Below, piece after piece: positions 58,814 to 64,000 of a stretch of DNA of 64,000 bases. Under the pieces are notes generated by a model that saw nothing but the letters and a program-made list of their open reading frames with translations, made no database searches and had not been told where the DNA came from. A program made the position numbers and the translations under genes. How positions within the stretch are numbered: position 1 is the first letter of the stretch; the number at the start of each line of letters is the position of its first letter. The DNA is taken from contig NZ_NPKQ01000002.1 of assembly GCF_008329525.1 (NCBI RefSeq), positions 1,116,001-1,180,000 on the forward strand, read 5' to 3'. The DNA is from Tardiphaga sp. P9-11. GTDB taxonomy: Bacteria > Pseudomonadota > Alphaproteobacteria > Rhizobiales > Xanthobacteraceae.

Positions 58814-59617
58814 ATGTCAGCAATTGCATCGCCCTCCGCCGTGGCGCTGAAGAACGTCGCGCGCCGCTTTGTCACGCCTTCCGGTGACGTTCTCTCCGCG
58901 CTGGAGAATTTCGACCTCAGCATCGCGCCCGGTGAATTCATGGCCGTGGTAGGCCCGACGGGCTGCGGCAAGTCGACGACGCTGGGGCTGATCGCCGGCC
59001 TCGCCCGCCCGCAAGGCGGCGAAGTCACGTTATTCGATTCACCCGTGACCGGAGTCGATCGCCGGGTCGGCTTCGTGTTCCAGCAGGACGCCGTATTTCC
59101 GTGGCGCGACGTGCTCGGAAATGTCATGGCCGGACCGCTGTTTCGCGGCGTACCGAAAGACAAGGCGGAAGCTACCGCACGCGACTGGATCATTCGCGTC
59201 GGACTGAAGGGCTTCGAACATCATCATCCGCATCAGCTCTCCGGCGGCATGCGCAAGCGCGTGGCGCTGGCGCAGACCTTCATCAACAATCCGCAGGTTC
59301 TTTTAATGGACGAGCCGTTCTCCGCGCTCGACGTACAAACCCGCGAATTGATGCAGGAAGAATTGCTGCAGCTGTGGGCGCAGGCGAAATCCGCGGTGCT
59401 GTTCGTCACCCACGATCTCGACGAGGCGATCCTGCTCGCCGATCGCGTCGCCGTGCTGACCACACGACCGGCGCGCGTGAAGTCGGTGCACACAATCGAC
59501 CTGCCGCGCCCGCGCGATGTCGCGACATTGCGCTACGACGAACGCTTCATCGCCATTGCGCGAAAGATTTCCGACGACTTGCGCGAGGAAGTCTTGCGCG
59601 CACGGGCGGGACACTGA
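58814..59617 (+). CDS. NitT/TauT-type ABC ATPase
   Basis: This 267-residue ATPase energises the importer. Walker A GPTGCGKSTT (about 49-58), Q-loop FVFQQDAVFPWR (about 89), signature LSGGMRKRVALAQ (about 142), Walker B VLLMDEPF and H-loop VTHDLDEAI are intact. It starts 2 bp after the binding protein stop and its stop is one base before the permease ATG. Confidence 0.93.
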   Translation: MSAIASPSAVALKNVARRFVTPSGDVLSALENFDLSIAPGEFMAVVGPTGCGKSTTLGLIAGLARPQGGEVTLFDSPVTGVDRRVGFVFQQDAVFPWRDVLGNVMAGPLFRGVPKDKAEATARDWIIRVGLKGFEHHHPHQLSGGMRKRVALAQTFINNPQVLLMDEPFSALDVQTRELMQEELLQLWAQAKSAVLFVTHDLDEAILLADRVAVLTTRPARVKSVHTIDLPRPRDVATLRYDERFIAIARKISDDLREEVLRARAGH

Positions 59618-59618
59618 C

Positions 59619-60473
59619 ATGACCGAGACAACAGTGACCGCCCCCCTCGCCGCCGATGGCCGTATCGAAACCGCTGTGCAGCGTATGCGCCGCCACCAGC
59701 GCCTCGTGCTCGCGCTGCGGCTGGCCGTTCTCGTTTTCCTTATCGGCGGCTGGGAATTCGGCGTCCGCCTCGGCGTGATCGATCCGTTCTTCTTCGGCCA
59801 GCCATCCGGCATCGTCACCAAGCTGATCGACTGGACCGAAAACGGCACCTCCATCGGCCCGCTGTGGAAGCAGATCTGGGTGACGATCTACGAGGCCGGC
59901 GCCGGCTTCCTGATCGGCTCGGCCATGGGCATCCTGTGCGGCATAGCGCTGGGGCGCAACCAGCTCCTCTCCGACGTGTTCTCGATCTACATCAAGGTCG
60001 CGAATTCGATTCCGCGCGTTGTGCTCGGCTCGATCTTCATCGTGGCGCTCGGCCTTGGCGCGGCATCGAAGATCGCGCTGGCCGTCGTGATGGTTTTCTT
60101 CGTGGTGTTCGCCAATGCCTTCCAGGGCGTGCGCGAGGCCGACAAGAACCTGATCGCCAATGCGCGCATCCTAGGCGCCAGCAACTGGCAGATGACCCGC
60201 GCCGTGGTGCTGCCCTCGGCGCTGTCATGGATCCTCGCAAGCCTTCATGTGTCGTTCGGATTCGCGCTGGTCGGCGCCATCGTCGGCGAATTCCTCGGCG
60301 CCCGCGAGGGCATGGGGCTTCTGATTGCCACAGCTCAAGGTTCGTTCGATTCCAACGGCGTGTTCGCCGCCATGATCGTCATTGCGATCGTAGCGCTGCT
60401 GGCCGAATGGATCTTGACCATGATCGAGAACCGGTTGCTGACCTGGCGCCCGGATACCACCGTTAACGAGTGA
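59619..60473 (+). CDS. NitT/TauT-type ABC permease
   Basis: I place the start at MTETTVTAPL (59619, 284 residues); the open frame before it overlaps the ATPase gene. The protein has about six membrane segments and the permease-ATPase coupling EAA loop (NARILGASNWQMTRAVVLPS, about 185-204), of the SsuC/TauC type. GIALGRNQLL precedes it. It is the last gene of the operon and a GC-rich hairpin follows after 10 bp. Confidence 0.92.
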   Translation: MTETTVTAPLAADGRIETAVQRMRRHQRLVLALRLAVLVFLIGGWEFGVRLGVIDPFFFGQPSGIVTKLIDWTENGTSIGPLWKQIWVTIYEAGAGFLIGSAMGILCGIALGRNQLLSDVFSIYIKVANSIPRVVLGSIFIVALGLGAASKIALAVVMVFFVVFANAFQGVREADKNLIANARILGASNWQMTRAVVLPSALSWILASLHVSFGFALVGAIVGEFLGAREGMGLLIATAQGSFDSNGVFAAMIVIAIVALLAEWILTMIENRLLTWRPDTTVNE

Positions 60474-60483
60474 CGACCGAAGC

Positions 60484-60514
60484 CCGGCGCGCTTGATTCA
60501 AATCGGCGCGCCGG
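60484..60514 (+). terminator. Hairpin after the ABC importer operon
   Basis: CCGGCGCGC (60484-60492) pairs with GCGCGCCGG (60506-60514) across 13 bases, 10 bp after the permease stop. No T-run follows. The rest of the gap to 60690 shows no gene. Confidence 0.5.
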
Positions 60515-60690
60515 CGGTCATTTCCGATGCAACAATGTTGTCCGCTTCCCTCGCGATGACACATTTCCCCGCCGCGACGAAACCGTTTTGCCGAATTGAC
60601 GCAAATCTCCTGAAACGGCCGCTGGGTACATCTCCTGCCAACGAGGCGCCGAACGGGCGCTCACTCACAGGCGCTCAAACGGAGATTCCC

Positions 60691-61386
60691 ATGATCACCC
60701 TCGCTTCCTTCGAACGCAAAATCCGACGTGCCGCCATTGCCATTGGCGCGCTCATTGCCGGCGCTTTCTCCTTTACCCATCCGGCAGCCGCAACGCCGCT
60801 ACCGCTGTTTCCGTTCTTCATGACGCCGCCGGCGCAGGTCGAACCCTCGCCCTATATGCAGTCTCCGCAGATGGATGACGAACGCCCGGCCATCGAACAG
60901 CCCGCGCGCTTCAAGCGTCAGGTCGTGAACTATCCGACCCGCGAAGCCCCCGGCACGATCGTCGTCGATACGCCAAACACCTATCTCTATTACGTGCTCG
61001 GCAACGGTCAGGCGCTCCGCTATGGCATCGGCGTCGGCCGCGATGGTTTCACCTGGTCCGGCGTACAAACCGTAACCCGCAAGGCCGAATGGCCGGCATG
61101 GACACCACCTGCTGAAATGATCGCGCGCCAGCCCTATCTGCCGCGCCACATGGCCGGCGGTCCCGGCAACCCGCTCGGCGCCCGCGCCATGTATCTCGGC
61201 GGCACGATCTATCGCATCCATGGCACCAACATGCCAGAGACCATCGGCACGCAGGTCTCGTCGGGCTGCATCCGCCTCACCAATCAGGACGTCTCGGATC
61301 TGTATTCTCGCGTCACTGTCGGCACCAAGGTTGTCGTGCTGCCGATGGACCGCCGTGCAGACAGCGCAAGTGGCAAACGCGGCTAA
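60691..61386 (+). CDS. L,D-transpeptidase (YkuD domain)
   Basis: I place the start at MITLASFERK (60691, 231 residues), with GGAG 6 bases upstream. A signal peptide (IAIGALIAGAFSFTHPAAA, about 15-34) leads to a YkuD domain. IVVDTPNTYLYYVLGNGQAL starts it and YRIHGTNMPETIG with SSGCIRLTNQDV (catalytic cysteine about residue 193) ends it. Such enzymes make 3-3 cross-links or attach outer-membrane proteins to peptidoglycan. It is followed by the DUF4403 gene after 74 bp, with a hairpin between. Confidence 0.93.
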   Translation: MITLASFERKIRRAAIAIGALIAGAFSFTHPAAATPLPLFPFFMTPPAQVEPSPYMQSPQMDDERPAIEQPARFKRQVVNYPTREAPGTIVVDTPNTYLYYVLGNGQALRYGIGVGRDGFTWSGVQTVTRKAEWPAWTPPAEMIARQPYLPRHMAGGPGNPLGARAMYLGGTIYRIHGTNMPETIGTQVSSGCIRLTNQDVSDLYSRVTVGTKVVVLPMDRRADSASGKRG

Positions 61387-61432
61387 TATGAGGCGCGGCT
61401 CCCAACTGGCGCGCGCCGTCCTGGCATTGTAG

Positions 61433-61458
61433 TGTCCCCGCGTTTTCGAGCGGGGACA
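61433..61458 (+). promoter_or_regulatory. Hairpin enclosing the SD of the DUF4403 gene
   Basis: TGTCCCCGC (61433-61441) pairs perfectly with GCGGGGACA (61450-61458) over an 8-base loop. The right arm contains GGGGA, the only SD-like sequence before the ATG at 61461, and ends two bases before it. The stem would mask the ribosome-binding site. It might also end the L,D-transpeptidase transcript, although no T-run follows. Confidence 0.55.
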
Positions 61459-61460
61459 TC

Positions 61461-63011
61461 ATGCGTCTAAAACCAATTTTGATCGGCGCCGTGCTGGTCG
61501 CCATCTTTTTCGTGGCGGCCCTCAAGGTGATGGACTATGTGGCCCCGCGCAGCGCCGGTTCGGCGCCGGTGCTGGTCGCATTGCCGCCGCTGCCGGCTTC
61601 GCCTACGCGCAGCTCAAGTATCGTCGCCCCCGTCGCCATCGCACTCACTGCGATCCGTGATGCCGCCGATCGCGGCGCGCCGCGCAGCTTCAATGGCACT
61701 GCGGATAATCCCGCGCAGCAGTTGCTTCAGGATGCCGACATCAAATGGACCGCCGCACGCGGTCCGATCGCGGCCACAGGCGCGCAGGACACGCTGACCA
61801 TGTCGACGCCGTTGACTGGTACGCTCAACGTCAGTGGCGCCATTTCGACAAATGTGCGCGACGCCCTGGGCGGCGCACTCGGCAACCTGCTCGGTGGCAA
61901 TGTTGCCAAGCAGCTCGGCAACATCAACATCAAGAACGTCAACGCCAATGCGGAAATCCGCGGCAATGTGGTGGTCTCGGCGCAGCCGCGGCTAACCCCG
62001 AACTGGCGCATCGAGCCGAACCTGGCCGCTCAAGTGACGCTCGGCGACACCAGTGCATCGGTCGCAGGTGCGCGCATCAATGTGCCGGCACAGGTCAAGC
62101 CGATGATCGACAATGCGGTCAACGAGCAGATCGCCGCCGTGCAGCAGCGGCTGCGCAACGATCCGGCTTTCGAGCAAAATGCCCGGCGCGAATGGGCCAA
62201 GCTCTGCAGGTCGATTCCGCTGCAGGGAGCGAGCGCGTTGCAAAGTCTGTTCCTCGAACTAAAGCCAACGCGTGCCGTTGCTGCCCAGCCGCGCATCGAC
62301 GCCAGCAATATGACGCTGACGCTCGGCGTCGAAGCCGAAACACGCGTGACCTCAACACAGACGCAGCCGAATTGTCCGTTCCCTGCCACACTCGCCATCG
62401 TGCCGCCCGGCCCCGGCAAACTCAGCATCGGTGTGCCCGTGGACATGCCGTTCACCGAACTGAACAAGATCATCGAGGCGCAGCTCGCCGGCAAGACATT
62501 CCCGGAAGACAATTCCGGTGCGGTCGCGGTGACGGTGAAGAAGGCAACTGTCTCGGCCTCCGGCGACCGCCTGCTCATCTCGTTGCTGGTGAATGCCAAG
62601 GAGAAGCAGAGCTGGTTCGGCCTCGGCGGCGAAGCAACCGTCCATGTCTGGGGCAAGCCCGCGCTCGATCAGGCGGCACAGACGCTGCGCTTCACCGATC
62701 TGGAACTCGCCGTTGAATCTGAAGCGGCCTTCGGCCTGCTCGGTGCAGCGGCGCGTGCAGCCATGCCATTGCTGCAGAAGACGCTGGCCGAACGTGCGAC
62801 CATCGATCTGAAGCCCTTTGCCTCGAATGCGCAAAAGAAGATCGCCGCCGTCATCGCGGATTTCCAGAAGAACGAAAACGGCATCCGCGTCGGCGCCGAA
62901 ATCAGCAGCCTCCGCCTTGGTGGCATCGCTTTCGATTCCAAGACGCTACGGGTGATCGCGGAAGCCGACGGCGCCATCAATGTGAATGTGACGGCGTTGC
63001 CCAATCTGTAA
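61461..63011 (+). CDS. DUF4403 family protein
   Basis: This 516-residue protein has an N-terminal hydrophobic segment (PILIGAVLVAIFFVAALKVM, residues 5-24) that could be a membrane anchor or uncleaved signal. The rest has the long beta-rich periplasmic pattern of DUF4403, with repeated domain-like parts (for example SIVAPVAIALTAIRDAADRG near 52, NINIKNVNANAEIRGNVVV near 154, AQVKPMIDNAVNEQIAAVQQ near 212). The family's function is unknown to me, though a lipid-binding, tubular-lipid-transfer-like fold has been discussed for similar proteins. The start lies right after the SD-masking hairpin. Confidence 0.75.
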   Translation: MRLKPILIGAVLVAIFFVAALKVMDYVAPRSAGSAPVLVALPPLPASPTRSSSIVAPVAIALTAIRDAADRGAPRSFNGTADNPAQQLLQDADIKWTAARGPIAATGAQDTLTMSTPLTGTLNVSGAISTNVRDALGGALGNLLGGNVAKQLGNINIKNVNANAEIRGNVVVSAQPRLTPNWRIEPNLAAQVTLGDTSASVAGARINVPAQVKPMIDNAVNEQIAAVQQRLRNDPAFEQNARREWAKLCRSIPLQGASALQSLFLELKPTRAVAAQPRIDASNMTLTLGVEAETRVTSTQTQPNCPFPATLAIVPPGPGKLSIGVPVDMPFTELNKIIEAQLAGKTFPEDNSGAVAVTVKKATVSASGDRLLISLLVNAKEKQSWFGLGGEATVHVWGKPALDQAAQTLRFTDLELAVESEAAFGLLGAAARAAMPLLQKTLAERATIDLKPFASNAQKKIAAVIADFQKNENGIRVGAEISSLRLGGIAFDSKTLRVIAEADGAINVNVTALPNL

Positions 63012-63136
63012 GGCCCCACGAATCGACCGATCACGGAAAACTGCTCTGCCTCGTTCTTGCCCCTCAAAATGAACGGGCGCAGGGTGCTGGCGCTAGCCAA
63101 GCTGCACAAGCAGCGAGAAGCCCAGGGAGCACGCCC

Positions 63137-64000
63137 ATGAAGTCACTTACCGCCACAGTTGTGGCCGGCCTTGCTATTGCATTCATATCTTCGACTGCCC
63201 ACGCTCAAATTTCAGACGACGTCGTCAAGATCGGCGTGCTGACGGACATGTCGAGCCTGTACGCGGACGCCACCGGCAAGGGGTCGGTTGTTGCGACCGA
63301 AATGGCCGTCGCCGACCATGGCGGCAAGGTCAAAGGCAAGCCGGTGCAGGTGATTTCTGCGGACCATCAGAACAAGCCCGACGTCGGCGTCAACATCGCG
63401 CGTAACTGGTACGACAACGACAAGGTCGACGCGATCTTCGATGTGCCGACATCGTCTGTCGCACTGCCGATCTCGGCATTGACCCGCGAGAAGAACAAGA
63501 TTCACATCAATTCCGGCGGCGGCAGTTCGGACATCACCGGCGCGCAATGTTCGCCGAACACCGTGCACTGGACCTATGACACCTATGCACTCTCGAATGT
63601 TGCCGGAAAGGCGATGGTGAAGCGAGGCGAAGACAGCTGGTTCTTCATCACGGCCGATTACGCATTCGGCGCGGCGCTGGAGCGCGATGCTGCCAATGTC
63701 GTGAAGGAGACCGGAGGCAAGGTGATCGGCGCGGTCAAGCATCCACTCAACTCGTCGGACTTCTCCTCGTTCCTGCTGCAGGCTCAGGCCTCCAAGGCCA
63801 AGGTGGTTGCGCTGGCCAATGCCGGCGGTGACACCACGAATGCGCTGAAACAGGCTGCGGAATTCGGGATTATCAAGGGTGGCCAGAAGATGATCGCGCT
63901 GCTGCAGGAGATCACCGACACGCACGCTCTCGGGATCAAAGAAGCGCAAGGCCTGATCGCTACCGACGCATTCTATTGGGACATGAATGACGAGACCCGC
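63137..64000 (+). CDS. Branched-chain amino acid-type ABC substrate-binding protein (partial)
   Basis: The gene starts at ATG 63137 with AGGGAG 7 bases upstream and runs off the window at 64000 (288 codons, no stop). A signal peptide (SLTATVVAGLAIAFISSTAHA) is followed by a Peripla_BP_6 (LivJ/LivK type) domain: KIGVLTDMSSLYADATGKGS at the start, then NKPDVGVNIARNWYDNDKVD and FFITADYAFGAALERDA. Such proteins bind branched-chain amino acids, aromatic acids, urea or amides. The ligand is unknown, and the permease and ATPase genes would lie beyond the window. Confidence 0.9.
   Translation, partial: MKSLTATVVAGLAIAFISSTAHAQISDDVVKIGVLTDMSSLYADATGKGSVVATEMAVADHGGKVKGKPVQVISADHQNKPDVGVNIARNWYDNDKVDAIFDVPTSSVALPISALTREKNKIHINSGGGSSDITGAQCSPNTVHWTYDTYALSNVAGKAMVKRGEDSWFFITADYAFGAALERDAANVVKETGGKVIGAVKHPLNSSDFSSFLLQAQASKAKVVALANAGGDTTNALKQAAEFGIIKGGQKMIALLQEITDTHALGIKEAQGLIATDAFYWDMNDETR

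Overview
The window looks like a chromosomal segment of a high-GC alphaproteobacterium of the Bradyrhizobium / Rhodopseudomonas / Afipia / Tardiphaga group (Nitrobacteraceae). Three things point there: a long-linker FtsZ ending in the alphaproteobacterial tail, a division and cell-wall (dcw) cluster running through to lpxC, bamD, recN and ligA, and several short intergenic repeats that I recall from this family. No rRNA or tRNA gene was found. One stable RNA, RNase P RNA (rnpB), is clear. No prophage, CRISPR array, transposase or recognisable defence system is visible.

Layout. (1) 1-8.6 kb: cobalamin (B12) genes. A minus-strand operon, DUF1636 - cobU - cobW - cobN - cobO, has a cobalamin riboswitch in its leader. 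Divergent cobT-cobS (lower-ligand attachment) follow on the plus strand. (2) 8.6-14.25 kb: accessory genes (tyrosine-phosphatase-like protein, GGDEF/EAL protein, M20 amidohydrolase, SDR) and about 740 bp of structured, apparently non-coding DNA. (3) 14.25-45.1 kb: a long minus-strand cell-envelope block, read from high to low coordinate: rsmH, ftsL, ftsI, murE, murF, mraY, murD, (uridine-kinase-like), ftsW, murG, (phosphotransferase / LysR / MFS island), murC, murB, (DUF4239), ddl, ftsQ, ftsA, ftsZ, lpxC, bamD, recN, ligA. Bracketed genes interrupt the usual order. No mraZ lies next to rsmH. (4) 45.6-48.8 kb: peptidoglycan amidase, an ECF42-like sigma factor with its DGPF/YCII partner, and rnpB. 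(5) 48.8-56.1 kb: hydrolase, an eroded AraC gene, an ABC exporter preceded by a promoter and a 23-codon leader ORF, and an EmrAB-type efflux pair facing its TetR regulator across a near-perfect 21-bp operator. (6) 56.1-64 kb: extensin-family lipoprotein, a 27-aa membrane microprotein with its own terminator, a NitT/TauT-type ABC importer, an L,D-transpeptidase, a DUF4403 protein whose ribosome-binding site lies inside a hairpin, and the start of a Liv-type binding protein cut by the window edge.

The central block makes UDP-MurNAc-pentapeptide (MurB-F, Ddl), lipid I and II (MraY, MurG), the divisome (FtsL, I, W, Q, A, Z), the first committed lipid A step (LpxC) and outer-membrane protein insertion (BamD). 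The flanking amidase and L,D-transpeptidase also act on peptidoglycan. The least explained items are small: the 27-aa microprotein, the 23-aa leader peptide, the SD-masking hairpin before DUF4403, and the dispersed palindromic repeats. Everything was read by eye. Family assignments rest on motifs and remembered family features, not on searches.
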